Origin: Streptomyces chumphonensis | Lineage (GTDB): Bacteria > Actinomycetota > Actinomycetes > Streptomycetales > Streptomycetaceae | Length of the DNA: 64,000 nucleotides | Direction of reading: 5' to 3' | Assembly (NCBI RefSeq): GCF_014779715.1 | Contig: NZ_JACXYU010000001.1 | Span: 930,001 to 994,000, forward strand | Part shown: positions 26,634 to 34,595 of the stretch, piece after piece | How the letters are laid out: each line of letters starts with the position of its first letter | Numbering within the stretch: the stretch's first letter is position 1 | The notes under the pieces: model-generated | Databases searched by the model: none | What the model was told of the DNA's origin: nothing | The model's input: only the letters and a program-made list of their open reading frames with translations | Program-made: the position numbers and the translations under genes

Positions 26634-27809
26634 TCAGCGCGCGGTGGCGTTCACCCTTTCCGGTGAGGTCTTCCCCGGGGTGTCGCGGAAGAACCAGTCC
26701 ATCCTCGGCTCCACCACGGGCCGGAAGAGGCGCCGGACGGGCGCGGCGCACAGCGCGGTCATCATCACGAGCGCGAGCACCGAGATGACGAGGTGGCCCA
26801 GCGGGGTGTCGGCGCCCGAGAGCGCGTACCAGTCGAACTCCCGCGCCGCCTGGATGAGGTAGACGTGCAGCAGGTACGCGAAGATCGTGCCCGCTCCCAG
26901 CGCCGTGAACCACGTGGTCCGGCCCGGCGTCCACGCCACCAGGCAGGCCGTCAGCGCGAGTGCGCAGCCGAAGATCGCCAGGGTCATCACGGGACCCGCC
27001 CACCAGGGCGCGCCCAGTTCCTGGGCGGAGCTGGTGTGGAGGAGCCACTCGTCGTCCATCGCGGGCGCGGCCCAGTAGGCGAAGGCGAGGAACCCCAGGG
27101 CCACGGGGGCGGCGACGAGGCGCGCCGTCCTGGTCCGCACGAGGTCGAAGTGCTCACGGCGCAGGTGGAGGCCGAGCACGAAGAACGGCAGGAACTGCAG
27201 GACCCGCATGAGGTTCAGCTCGCCCCCGATGCCCGGGGTCGCGCTCGCGACGGCGGCGACCGCGAGCGCCACGGGAAGCGGCCAGCGCAGCAGCTTCCAG
27301 ACGGGGGCGGTGAGCCGCCAGATGAAGAGGGCGACGAGGAACCACAGGGCGTACCCGGGGCTGAAGAAGGACAGGGGGCGGTCGGGGTCGGCGATCTGAC
27401 GCATGAACAGCGTGTAGACGACCTCGAAGACCGCGTAGGGCACGGCGACGCCCGTGATGAGACGGCGCACCTGCCCGGGGCGCGCCTCGAAGCTCCGCGA
27501 CAGATAGCCCGAGACGAGGACGAACGCCGGCATGTGGAAGGCGTAGACGAACAGGTAGAGAGCGGCGATGCTCCGGTTCTCACCCGTCAACGGCGCCCAG
27601 GCGTGGCCCAGGCCCACCAGCAGGATCGTCAGGAACTTGACGTTGTCCAGGAACGGGTCGCGCGGCTTCGCCCGGCTGTCCCCGGCCCCTTCGGCGGCCG
27701 GGGAACCGGACGCGCGGAGCTCCGGTGCGCGCGTCGTGGGGGACGTCTGGGCAGGGGCGGTGGGGGACGCCGTCCGCCCGGAAGCAGGGGGGAACATCCA
27801 CCGCACCAT
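26634..27809 (-). CDS. Acyltransferase 3-like membrane protein
   Basis: Polytopic integral membrane protein of the acyltransferase-3/OafA-like superfamily, probably modifying a sugar or surface polymer; substrate unknown. The 391 residues start with a Pro/Ala/Thr-rich stretch. About ten helices follow, with DPFLDNVKFLTILLVGLGHA, FHMPAFVLVSGYLSR, GYALWFLVALFIWRL and YLLHVYLIQ, fitting the family. The start is uncertain: ATG at 27809 (MVRWMFPPASG) is chosen, and ATG at 27917 is also in frame. Neither has an SD. It is convergent with the phosphatase gene. Confidence 0.78.
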   Translation of the reverse strand: MVRWMFPPASGRTASPTAPAQTSPTTRAPELRASGSPAAEGAGDSRAKPRDPFLDNVKFLTILLVGLGHAWAPLTGENRSIAALYLFVYAFHMPAFVLVSGYLSRSFEARPGQVRRLITGVAVPYAVFEVVYTLFMRQIADPDRPLSFFSPGYALWFLVALFIWRLTAPVWKLLRWPLPVALAVAAVASATPGIGGELNLMRVLQFLPFFVLGLHLRREHFDLVRTRTARLVAAPVALGFLAFAYWAAPAMDDEWLLHTSSAQELGAPWWAGPVMTLAIFGCALALTACLVAWTPGRTTWFTALGAGTIFAYLLHVYLIQAAREFDWYALSGADTPLGHLVISVLALVMMTALCAAPVRRLFRPVVEPRMDWFFRDTPGKTSPERVNATAR

Positions 27810-28140
27810 AGACGCGATAGAGGGGAAACGAAAACGAGCGGCGTCAGGTTGCCTGGAGAGGTCAAAATTCTTCACTTCGTGTCCACACCGTGACCATGCG
27901 GCCGATGATGCGCCCATGAGGCCCCACTTCGTCGCTTTTCGCCTTCGCGCGTGTCCGGGCCGCCACGCCCGCCCACCGCACCCACTTCCCGGTGTCCCTT
28001 CCCCGCGTTCGCGGTCTCACCGCTCCAACGGGCTCCTGCGCTCACCCGGTTGGTGGCACGATGGTGCGGGCGAGGGTGCACGAGCGGACCGACACCCTCA
28101 GGCCGGTGACGAGGCGTTCCGACCGAAGGTGTGATCTGTT
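27810..28140. other. Intergenic region before the small membrane gene
   Basis: About 330 bases with no supported gene. It includes an unusually A/T-rich block (about 27825-27875) upstream of the acyltransferase gene. TTGACC occurs on the minus strand at 27865-27860 without a matching -10 at 17 bases. I see no clear promoter for the small plus-strand gene. Confidence 0.3.
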
Positions 28141-28335
28141 GTGGCCATTTCGCTCTCTGTGGTGCTGTTGCTCGCGATCATCCTCGTGGTGATGATCCGC
28201 GCCGGCTCCATCAAAACGGGCCCGGCGATCGTCGCCGCGCTCCTCGGCTTCTTCCTGGCCTCCAGCGGCATGGCGCCGACCATCCAGAACTTCCTGGACT
28301 CGGTCGCCCGGTCGATCAACTCGATCAACTTCTGA
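28141..28335 (+). CDS. 64-residue hydrophobic membrane peptide
   Basis: Small protein beginning (V)AISLSVVLLLAIILVVMIR with one strong membrane helix (4-19), a basic turn (RAGSIKTG) and a second hydrophobic helix (27-40). It ends with an amphipathic FLDSVARSINSINF. GTG at 28141 has GAAGGTG 9 bases upstream. A 13-bp hairpin follows 43 bases after the stop. The coding look (single clean frame, SD, terminator) and its position next to tRNA-Gly support a real gene; function unknown. Confidence 0.72.
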   Translation: MAISLSVVLLLAIILVVMIRAGSIKTGPAIVAALLGFFLASSGMAPTIQNFLDSVARSINSINF

Positions 28336-28378
28336 GCCGGCCTCCACCGGCCTGCCGGCCCCACCGCGCCACATAGGG

Positions 28379-28406
28379 CGCGCACGCGCGGCACCGCGCG
28401 TGCGCG
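28379..28406 (+). terminator. Terminator hairpin after the small membrane gene
   Basis: A 13-bp perfect stem of alternating G/C (28379-28391 with 28394-28406) around CA lies 43 bases after the stop codon. There is no T tract. Confidence 0.6.
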
Positions 28407-28436
28407 CGGAGGAGCAGCACGAAGAGACCACGAAAA

Positions 28437-28473
28437 GACCGCAGCCCGGACCTCGCGGGCCCGGGCTGCGGTC
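28437..28473 (-). terminator. Intrinsic terminator of tRNA-Gly
   Basis: On the minus strand a 13-bp perfect stem (28473-28461 with 28449-28437) and an 11-base loop are followed directly by TTTT. This is a textbook intrinsic terminator 6 bases downstream of the tRNA. Confidence 0.85.
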
Positions 28474-28479
28474 GTGGTG

Positions 28480-28550
28480 AGCGGGCGACGGGAATCGAAC
28501 CCGCGTAGCCAGTTTGGAAGACTGGGGCTCTACCATTGAGCTACGCCCGC
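28480..28550 (-). tRNA. tRNA-Gly (UCC anticodon)
   Basis: A 71-base cloverleaf on the minus strand. The acceptor stem GCGGGCG/CGCCCGC has a U discriminator. The D arm is AGCTCAATGGTAGAGC, the anticodon loop CTTCCAA has anticodon TCC, and the T arm is CGGGTTCGATTCCCG. CCA is not encoded. It is divergent from tRNA-Pro, 78 bases apart. Confidence 0.96.
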
Positions 28551-28608
28551 GAGCGCCTCACACGTGGTCACCGACCGCCGTGCGGCACGCAGTGCATCGT
28601 ACGCCATG

Positions 28609-28614
28609 TACCCT
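28609..28614 (+). promoter_or_regulatory. Probable -10 box of tRNA-Pro
   Basis: TACCCT ends 14 bases before the mature tRNA, giving a start near 28621 and a short 5' trailer. The -35 region is not recognisable. Confidence 0.4.
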
Positions 28615-28628
28615 ACGTGTCGCACCGG

Positions 28629-28705
28629 CGGGGTGTGGCGCAGCTTGGTAGCGCGTCCGCTTTGGGAGCGGAAGGTCGTCGGTTCGAATCCGGCCACCCC
28701 GACCA
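28629..28705 (+). tRNA. tRNA-Pro (UGG anticodon)
   Basis: A 77-base cloverleaf. The acceptor stem CGGGGTG/CACCCCG has an A discriminator and an encoded CCA (28703-28705). The anticodon arm TCCGC-TTTGGGA-GCGGA gives anticodon TGG, and the T arm has GGTTCGAATCC. A weak GACGCG/CGTGTC hairpin followed by TTTTT (28743-28747) may terminate it. Confidence 0.96.
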
Positions 28706-28755
28706 CGTAGTATGAAAGACGCGCGTGCCTGTGTCGTGTCCGTTTTTCCGCCGGG

Positions 28756-28775
28756 ATACGTCTCCATACGTCTCC
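28756..28775 (+). repeat. Tandem decamer repeat upstream of tig
   Basis: ATACGTCTCC occurs twice in immediate succession, 156 bases before the tig start. The leader also holds a 7-bp hairpin GACCTGC-GGA-GCAGGTC (28824-28840). Either could be regulatory; no known operator is recognised. Confidence 0.45.
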
Positions 28776-28930
28776 TGGTCGGGATGCGGGGCGCTCCAGC
28801 CTGAGGGCAGACCTCCTGAGGCGGACCTGCGGAGCAGGTCTGGCGCACGTCCGCAGAGCGTCCGAGGAACGTGCTCACCGTGCGTTGCGAGGACGACCAT
28901 CCCGAGCAGTCAGCCCCAAGGAGACCGACC

Positions 28931-30349
28931 GTGAAGAGCGCCGTGGAGAACCTGAACCCGACCCGGGTTCGGCTCACTGTCGAGGTGCCCTTCGAGGAGC
29001 TCAAGTCCAGCCTCGACGCGGCGTACAAGAAGATCAACCAGCAGGTCACCGTGCCCGGCTTCCGCAAGGGCAAGGTCCCGGCGCGGGTGATCGACCAGCG
29101 GTTCGGCCGGGGCGCGGTGCTGGAGGAAGCCGTCAACGACGCGCTGCCGAAGCTGTACCAGAGCGCCGTCGAGGAGGGTGAGCTGAACCCGCTCGGCCAG
29201 CCCGAGGTCGACATCACCGAGCTCAAGGACAACGAGCTGCTCGCCTTCACCGCCGAGGTGGACGTGCGGCCCGAGATCGAGATCCCGGACTACTCCGGCA
29301 TCGAGGTCACCGTGGACGCCGTCGAGGTGACGGACGAGGACGTGGACCAGGCCGTCGAGCAGCTCCGTGAGCGCTTCGCCTCCACCTCGCCCGTCGAGCG
29401 CGCCGCCGCCGAGGGCGACGTCGTCAAGCTCGACCTGGAGGCCAAGGTCGACGGCGAGGTCCTGCCCGACGGTGTCGCGAAGGGCATCGACTACACCATC
29501 GGCTCCGGCGAGCTGCTGGAGGGCATCGACGACGCGGTCACCGGCCTGGAGGCCGGCGGCACCGCCACCTTCACCTCCACGCTCAAGGGCGGCTCCGCGG
29601 CCGGCCAGGAGGCCGAGGTCACGGTGGACGTCGAGACCGTCTCCGCCCGCGAACTGCCCGAGCTGGACGATGACTTCGCCCAGCTGGCGAGCCAGTTCGA
29701 CACGATCGCCGAGCTGCGCGACGACAGCCGCAAGCGGCTGGAGCAGAACAAGAAGTACGAGCAGGCGACCGAGGCCCAGCAGAAGGTGCTGGAGGAGCTC
29801 ATCGAGCTCATCGAGGTGCCCGTCCCCGACAAGCTCCTCGAGGACGAGATCAACACCCGCAAGCACAACCTCGTGAACCACCAGCTCGGCCAGATGGGCA
29901 TGGACCTCGCCACGTACCTGCAGCTGCAGGACAAGAGCGAGGAGGACTTCGACGCCGAGCTCAAGGAGCAGGCGGTCAAGGGCATCAAGACCCAGTTCGT
30001 GCTGGACGAGCTGGTCTCCAAGGAGAAGCTCAACGTCAGCCAGGAGGAGCTCACCGAGCACCTGATGCGGCGTGCCCAGTCCTCCGGCATGAGCCCCGAC
30101 CAGTTCGCCCAGGCCGTCGTCGAGGGCGGCCAGGTGCCGATGCTCGTCGGCGAGGTCGCGCGCGGCAAGGCGCTGGCCCTGGTCGTCGAGTCCGTGACGG
30201 TGAAGGACAGCAACGGCGAGGTCGTCGAGCTGGACGACGAGGAGGAGGGCGCCGAGACGGTCGAGGCGGCCGAGACCGCCGAGACGTCCGGTGACACCGC
30301 CGAGGCCCCCGCCGCCGAGCAGGCGACCGAGGAGAAGAAGGAGGGCTGA
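28931..30349 (+). CDS. tig: Trigger factor
   Basis: Ribosome-bound chaperone and peptidyl-prolyl isomerase for nascent chains. The 472-residue product has the ribosome-binding domain with signature GFRKGK (43-48), an FKBP-type domain (about 155-245) and the helical C-terminal domain. A Glu/Ala-rich tail of about 50 residues follows. GTG at 28931 has AAGGAG 7 bases upstream, which rules out the longer frame from 28871. It lies upstream of clpP1-clpP2-clpX, the common order, but a strong hairpin separates it from clpP1. Confidence 0.97.
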   Translation: MKSAVENLNPTRVRLTVEVPFEELKSSLDAAYKKINQQVTVPGFRKGKVPARVIDQRFGRGAVLEEAVNDALPKLYQSAVEEGELNPLGQPEVDITELKDNELLAFTAEVDVRPEIEIPDYSGIEVTVDAVEVTDEDVDQAVEQLRERFASTSPVERAAAEGDVVKLDLEAKVDGEVLPDGVAKGIDYTIGSGELLEGIDDAVTGLEAGGTATFTSTLKGGSAAGQEAEVTVDVETVSARELPELDDDFAQLASQFDTIAELRDDSRKRLEQNKKYEQATEAQQKVLEELIELIEVPVPDKLLEDEINTRKHNLVNHQLGQMGMDLATYLQLQDKSEEDFDAELKEQAVKGIKTQFVLDELVSKEKLNVSQEELTEHLMRRAQSSGMSPDQFAQAVVEGGQVPMLVGEVARGKALALVVESVTVKDSNGEVVELDDEEEGAETVEAAETAETSGDTAEAPAAEQATEEKKEG

Positions 30350-30381
30350 CCGCCCTCCCGGCCCGGCCGACGTCCCGCCGC

Positions 30382-30417
30382 AACGGGCCCGTGCGCACGC
30401 GCGCGCACGGGCCCGTT
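30382..30417 (+). terminator. Terminator hairpin after tig
   Basis: A 15-bp perfect stem (30382-30396 with 30403-30417) and a 6-base loop start 33 bases after the tig stop. The last three bases of the stem are the first three of a ClgR-type box. Confidence 0.75.
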
Positions 30418-30428
30418 CGCGTACGGCG
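30415..30428 (+). promoter_or_regulatory. ClgR-type box 1 upstream of clpP1
   Basis: GTTCGC-GTACG-GCG matches the GTTCGC-N5-GCG motif I recall for ClgR, the Streptomyces activator of clp and lon genes. It lies about 190 bases before the clpP1 start codon. Confidence 0.6.
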
Positions 30429-30473
30429 CAACGGTTCCGGGCCTCCCCACGCGACCAGCCGGAACGGTGCCTG

Positions 30474-30487
30474 CGCTCACAGCGAAC
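30474..30487 (-). promoter_or_regulatory. ClgR-type box 2 upstream of clpP1
   Basis: CGC-TCACA-GCGAAC reads on the minus strand as GTTCGC-N5-GCG, a second exact match facing box 1. Its centre is about 58 bases before the predicted transcription start, a suitable place for an activator. Confidence 0.65.
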
Positions 30488-30525
30488 AGTTCTCGGACCG
30501 GGATGGCCGCGCCGGACCTGCGCGT

Positions 30526-30531
30526 TAGGGT
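30526..30531 (+). promoter_or_regulatory. Probable -10 box of clpP1
   Basis: TAGGGT fits TAnnnT and gives a start near 30538 with a leader of about 75 bases. The expected -35 position (ATGGCC) is poor, as is usual for an activator-dependent promoter. Confidence 0.5.
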
Positions 30532-30611
30532 CCATGTACACGAAGACGCTAGCGACGGCAGGGGAGCCGCCTTACGGCGGCCCGGCCGTCCGGACACGAG
30601 CAGGTGGACAC

Positions 30612-31229
30612 GTGACGCTTCCGATGCCTTCCGCCGCCGGTGAGCCCAACTTCGGTGGCGGGCTCGGCGACCAGGTCTACAACCGGCTGCTCAACGAGCG
30701 GATCATCTTCCTCGGCCAGCCGGTGGACGACGAGATCGCCAACAAGATCACCGCGCAGCTGCTTCTCCTCGCCGCTGACCCGGACAAGGACATCTACCTC
30801 TACATCAACAGCCCGGGCGGTTCGATCACGGCCGGCATGGCGATCTACGACACGATGCAGTACATCAAGAACGACGTCGTGACGATCGCGATGGGCCTCG
30901 CCGCCTCGATGGGCCAGTTCCTGCTCAGCGCGGGCACCCCGGGCAAGCGCTTCGCCCTGCCGAACGCCGAGATCCTGATCCACCAGCCGTCCGCGGGTCT
31001 CGCCGGGTCGGCCTCGGACATCAAGATCCACGCCGAGCAGCTGCTGCGGACGAAGAAGAAGATGGCGGAGCTGTCGGCCCAGCACACCGGCCAGACCGTC
31101 GAGCAGTGGAACCGGGACGCCGACCGCGACCGCTGGTTCAGCGCCCACGAGGCCAAGGAGTACGGCCTGCTGGACGAGGTCATCGGCTCCGCGGCCGACA
31201 TTCCCGGCGGTGGCGGCACGGGCGCCTGA
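30612..31229 (+). CDS. clpP1: ATP-dependent Clp protease proteolytic subunit 1
   Basis: Serine-protease subunit of the Clp protease that works with ClpX or ClpC. The 205 residues carry the triad Ser in [10 protein letters not shown], His in ILIHQPSAG and Asp in the RDADRDRWF region. GTG at 30612 ((V)[11 protein letters not shown]) is chosen over the internal ATG at 30624 because AGGTGG lies just upstream. It leads clpP1-clpP2, and two ClgR-type boxes precede it. Confidence 0.95.
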   Translation: MTLPMPSAAGEPNFGGGLGDQVYNRLLNERIIFLGQPVDDEIANKITAQLLLLAADPDKDIYLYINSPGGSITAGMAIYDTMQYIKNDVVTIAMGLAASMGQFLLSAGTPGKRFALPNAEILIHQPSAGLAGSASDIKIHAEQLLRTKKKMAELSAQHTGQTVEQWNRDADRDRWFSAHEAKEYGLLDEVIGSAADIPGGGGTGA

Positions 31230-31323
31230 GCCCCTCCCCCGCCCAGCCGCCCGGGGCCCTGCCCGGCCCCTCCCGCAGCCCGCAGCAAGACCTCATGAGG
31301 ATCACCAGGACGGTGGACACCCG

Positions 31324-32004
31324 ATGAACAACTACCCCGGCGCCGGCCTTCACGAGCGCTCCGACGCTCGCTACACCGGCCCCTCCCCCGACTCCCGCTA
31401 CGTCGTTCCCCGCTTCGTCGAGCGCACCTCCCAGGGCGTGCGCGAGTACGACCCGTACGCGAAGCTCTTCGAGGAGCGGGTGATCTTCCTCGGCGTGCAG
31501 ATCGACGACGCCTCCGCCAACGACGTCATGGCCCAGTTGCTGTGCCTGGAGTCGATGGACCCGGACCGCGACATCTCGATCTACATCAACTCGCCCGGTG
31601 GCTCCTTCACCGCGCTGACCGCCATCTACGACACGATGCAGTTCGTGAAGCCCGATGTGCAGACCGTCTGCATGGGTCAGGCGGCCTCCGCCGCCGCCGT
31701 GCTGCTCGCGGCCGGCACCCCCGGCAAGCGGATGGCGCTTCCCAACGCGCGTATCCTGATCCACCAGCCGTACAGCGAGACCGGTCGCGGCCAGGTCTCG
31801 GATCTGGAGATCGCCGCGAACGAGATCCAGCGCATGCGGACGCAGCTGGAGGAGATGCTGGCCAAGCACTCCACCAAGCCGATCGACCAGATCCGCGACG
31901 ACATCGAGCGCGACAAGATCCTCACCGCGGAGGAGGCTCTGGCGTACGGTCTGGTGGACCAGATCATCTCCACCCGCAAGACGTCGGTCGGGCTGGCGGG
32001 CTGA
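31324..32004 (+). CDS. clpP2: ATP-dependent Clp protease proteolytic subunit 2
   Basis: Second ClpP; actinobacterial ClpP1 and ClpP2 usually assemble into a mixed tetradecamer. The 226 residues contain Ser in [11 protein letters not shown], His in ILIHQPYSE and Asp in DIERDKILT, with an N-terminal extension of about 40 residues. ATG at 31324 has GGTGGA upstream. It lies 94 bases after clpP1 with no terminator between, so the two are co-transcribed. Confidence 0.95.
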   Translation: MNNYPGAGLHERSDARYTGPSPDSRYVVPRFVERTSQGVREYDPYAKLFEERVIFLGVQIDDASANDVMAQLLCLESMDPDRDISIYINSPGGSFTALTAIYDTMQFVKPDVQTVCMGQAASAAAVLLAAGTPGKRMALPNARILIHQPYSETGRGQVSDLEIAANEIQRMRTQLEEMLAKHSTKPIDQIRDDIERDKILTAEEALAYGLVDQIISTRKTSVGLAG

Positions 32005-32030
32005 TCCGCCCGGCAGACCGGCACCGTGGT

Positions 32031-32064
32031 GCCCCCCTTGGGCGTCAGTCGTTCCAAGGGGGGC
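32031..32064 (+). terminator. Hairpin between clpP2 and clpX
   Basis: An 11-bp perfect stem (32031-32041 with 32054-32064) and a 12-base loop lie 26 bases after the clpP2 stop. It could end the clpP operon, with clpX read from its own promoter in 32065-32140. Confidence 0.6.
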
Positions 32065-32154
32065 CCATTCAAGGGCCTGGGCAAGGTACCTTCGAAAGGC
32101 AAGGACCAGGAATCGCCGGGGCCCCGGCGGTGACAGGCGAAGGGGAAGCACCTC

Positions 32155-33441
32155 GTGGCACGCATCGGTGATGGCGGCGACCTGCTCAAGTGCTCGTTCT
32201 GCGGCAAGAGCCAGAAGCAGGTGAAGAAGCTCATCGCGGGCCCAGGTGTGTACATCTGCGACGAGTGCATCGATCTCTGCAACGAGATCATCGAGGAGGA
32301 GCTCGCCGAGTCCTCCGAGGTCCGTTGGGACGAGCTGCCCAAGCCCCGGGAGATCTACGAGTTCCTGGAGGGCTACGTCGTCGGGCAGGAGGCCGCGAAG
32401 AAGGCCCTGTCCGTCGCCGTCTACAACCACTACAAGCGCGTCCAGGCGGGTGAGAACGGCGGTCCGCAGGGCAAGGACGACGCCATCGAGCTGGCCAAGT
32501 CCAACATCCTGCTCCTGGGCCCGACCGGCTCGGGCAAGACCCTGCTGGCGCAGACCCTGGCGCGCATGCTGAACGTCCCGTTCGCCATCGCCGACGCGAC
32601 GGCGCTGACCGAGGCCGGGTACGTCGGCGAGGACGTCGAGAACATCCTGCTCAAGCTGATCCAGGCGGCGGACTACGACGTCAAGAAGGCCGAGACGGGG
32701 ATCATCTACATCGACGAGATCGACAAGGTCGCCCGCAAGAGCGAGAACCCGTCGATCACGCGTGACGTCTCCGGTGAGGGCGTGCAGCAGGCCCTGCTGA
32801 AGATCCTCGAAGGCACCACGGCGTCCGTGCCGCCGCAGGGCGGGCGCAAGCACCCGCACCAGGAGTTCATCCAGATCGACACGACGAACGTGCTGTTCAT
32901 CGTGGGCGGCGCCTTCGCCGGGCTGGAGAAGATCATCGAGTCGCGGGCGGGCGCGAAGGGCATCGGCTTCGGCGCGACGATCCGCTCCAAGCGCGAGATG
33001 GAGTCCGCGAACCACTTCGAGGAGATCATGCCGGAGGACCTGGTGAAGTTCGGGATGATCCCCGAGTTCATCGGCCGTCTTCCCGTCATCACCTCGGTGC
33101 ACAACCTGGACCGCGAGGCGCTGCTGAAGATCCTCGTGGAGCCCCGCAACGCCCTCATCAAGCAGTACCAGCGGCTCTTCGAACTCGACGGCGTGGAGTT
33201 GGAGTTCGACCGTCCGGCGCTGGAGGCCATCGCCGACCAGGCGATCCTGCGCGGCACCGGCGCACGCGGACTGCGGGCCATCATGGAAGAGGTCCTGATG
33301 TCGGTGATGTACGAGGTGCCGTCCCGCAAGGACGTGGCCCGCGTCGTCATCACCGCGGACGTCGTCCACTCGAACGTGAACCCGACGCTCGTGCCGCGTC
33401 ACCGCGGCTCGGAGTCCGGCCCGCAGGAGAAGTCGGCGTAA
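32155..33441 (+). CDS. clpX: ATP-dependent Clp protease ATP-binding subunit ClpX
   Basis: AAA+ unfoldase that feeds ClpP. The 428 residues have an N-terminal zinc-binding domain ([14 protein letters not shown]; 13-42), Walker [11 protein letters not shown], pore loop GYVGEDVE, Walker [10 protein letters not shown], the RKH loop [10 protein letters not shown] and sensor-2 [14 protein letters not shown] at 32155 has GAAGGGGAAG upstream. A strong hairpin follows the stop. In other streptomycetes clpX neighbours valS; here three unrelated paralogues follow. Confidence 0.98.
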   Translation: MARIGDGGDLLKCSFCGKSQKQVKKLIAGPGVYICDECIDLCNEIIEEELAESSEVRWDELPKPREIYEFLEGYVVGQEAAKKALSVAVYNHYKRVQAGENGGPQGKDDAIELAKSNILLLGPTGSGKTLLAQTLARMLNVPFAIADATALTEAGYVGEDVENILLKLIQAADYDVKKAETGIIYIDEIDKVARKSENPSITRDVSGEGVQQALLKILEGTTASVPPQGGRKHPHQEFIQIDTTNVLFIVGGAFAGLEKIIESRAGAKGIGFGATIRSKREMESANHFEEIMPEDLVKFGMIPEFIGRLPVITSVHNLDREALLKILVEPRNALIKQYQRLFELDGVELEFDRPALEAIADQAILRGTGARGLRAIMEEVLMSVMYEVPSRKDVARVVITADVVHSNVNPTLVPRHRGSESGPQEKSA

Positions 33442-33456
33442 GGCGCCACCGAACGG

Positions 33457-33493
33457 CGTGGGGCCCGGGAGCAAGCCGCTCCCGGGCCCCACG
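33457..33493. terminator. Bidirectional terminator between clpX and paralogue 1
   Basis: A 15-bp perfect stem (33457-33471 with 33479-33493) and a 7-base loop lie between convergent stop codons at 33441 and 33508, so the hairpin can serve both strands. Confidence 0.7.
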
Positions 33494-33507
33494 GCGTTCA
33501 CCGGGCG

Positions 33508-34443
33508 TCACTCGGCCCGGACGCGGGCCTCCGCCCGGAAGTCGGCCGTCAGCTGCGCCCCGGCCTCCATGGACGTCGTCCCCAGCAGGGCGAGCGGCAT
33601 GACCATCCCCACCGTGCTGTGGTCCCCCCAGACGCACAGCGGCACGGACACCTGGACGCCCTCCTGCTCGTCCGCGACCTCCTGGCACTTCAGCACGGCG
33701 CCCTCGAAGCCCTCGGGTGTGAACGCCTCCGGGTCGCCGACGAACTCCGCGGTGCTCTCCTCGTCCTTCGCCGCCTCGCTCCGCACGAAGCGGAAGAAGT
33801 CGTCCACCGCGCGCTCCGGGTCCTCGACCTCGCCCCAGACACCGCCGAAGAACGCCATCCGCATGCCGGCGAGCGGGTTGTCCTCGCCCGAGGTGCCCGC
33901 GTCGTCCGGGTCGAGCGTGCTGTAGCTGCCCTGCACCGACGTGCCGTCCGAGATGCCCAGCCGCTCCATGACGGCCATGAACTCGGCGTCCTCGCGCGCG
34001 GCGCCGTCCGTCCCGCCGTCGTCCTCGGAGAGCCGGTAGTCCCCCACCTGCTGGGGGACGTCGAGGCGGTGGGGTCCGTCGTCGGCGATCGTGGAGCCGT
34101 CGCCGCCGGTGAGGAGGACGACACCCGCGACGAGTGCGCCGACCACGGCGAGCGCGCCGACGGTCAGGCCGACGGCCTTGCCCTTCGAGCGCCGCCGGGG
34201 CGGCGGGGGCGGTGCCTGCCCACCGTGGAGGTGGGCCTGCCCGTACGGCTGCTGCGGTGCGTACGGGCCCTGCGCTGCGGGCGGGTGCCCGTACGTCGGC
34301 TGGGCGTACGGGCCTGCGGGCTGCGACTGCGGGTTTCCGTACGGCGGGTACGGTGCGGGCGGCGCGCCGTACGGGTTCGGCTGCGGAGGCTGCTGACCGT
34401 ACGGCCCCGGTGGTGGTGGCGGCGGTGGCGGCTGATGGCTCAT
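33508..34443 (-). CDS. Membrane-anchored Pro/Gln-rich protein, paralogue 1 of 3
   Basis: Unrecognised family, 311 residues. A cytoplasmic Pro/Gly/Gln/Tyr-rich segment (about 1-100) leads to a basic stop RRRSKGK and one membrane helix (GLTVGALAVVGALVAGVVLL, about 107-126). An exported domain of about 185 residues starts GPHRLDVPQQVGDYRL. It contains two cysteines (VLKCQEV, PLCVWGD), followed by STVGMVMPL. Cys spacing and the closing GAQLTADFRAEARVRAE recur in the next two genes. ATG at 34443 has GGAGGGG upstream and a dyad at 34462-34478. Role unknown; the layout (disordered tail, helix, folded domain) resembles sensors or wall-associated proteins. Confidence 0.82.
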   Translation of the reverse strand: MSHQPPPPPPPPGPYGQQPPQPNPYGAPPAPYPPYGNPQSQPAGPYAQPTYGHPPAAQGPYAPQQPYGQAHLHGGQAPPPPPRRRSKGKAVGLTVGALAVVGALVAGVVLLTGGDGSTIADDGPHRLDVPQQVGDYRLSEDDGGTDGAAREDAEFMAVMERLGISDGTSVQGSYSTLDPDDAGTSGEDNPLAGMRMAFFGGVWGEVEDPERAVDDFFRFVRSEAAKDEESTAEFVGDPEAFTPEGFEGAVLKCQEVADEQEGVQVSVPLCVWGDHSTVGMVMPLALLGTTSMEAGAQLTADFRAEARVRAE

Positions 34444-34461
34444 CACGTTTCCCCTCCCGGT

Positions 34462-34478
34462 GCGTGCCGCGTGCACGC
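34462..34478 (-). promoter_or_regulatory. Shared dyad upstream of paralogue 1
   Basis: GCGTGC-N5-GCACGC, an inverted repeat starting 18 bases before the ATG. It is the diverged member of a set of three. Confidence 0.5.
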
Positions 34479-34541
34479 ACTCACGTGTCGCCCTCATCCT
34501 CCCGGAACGCGTTCGACGCGTCACATCCGGTGCGGACGGCG

Positions 34542-34574
34542 CGGGGGCGGGCCCGGGGAACGGGCCCGCCCCCG
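34542..34574 (-). terminator. Terminator hairpin after paralogue 2
   Basis: A 14-bp perfect stem (34542-34555 with 34561-34574) and a 5-base loop lie 21 bases after the paralogue 2 stop. Paralogues 1 and 2 are therefore separate transcription units. Confidence 0.7.
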
Positions 34575-34595
34575 GGCGGCGGCGTCCGTCCCGGT

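Noticed and set aside
28042..28536. A 164-codon minus-strand frame across the tRNA-Gly region
   Set aside because: It overlaps tRNA-Gly, its terminator and the small membrane gene, and has no protein-like features.
30534..30611. In-frame ATG at 30534 as the clpP1 start
   Set aside because: The predicted transcription start (about 30538) lies inside this ATG and there is no SD; GTG at 30612 has AGGTGG and fits ClpP1 length.
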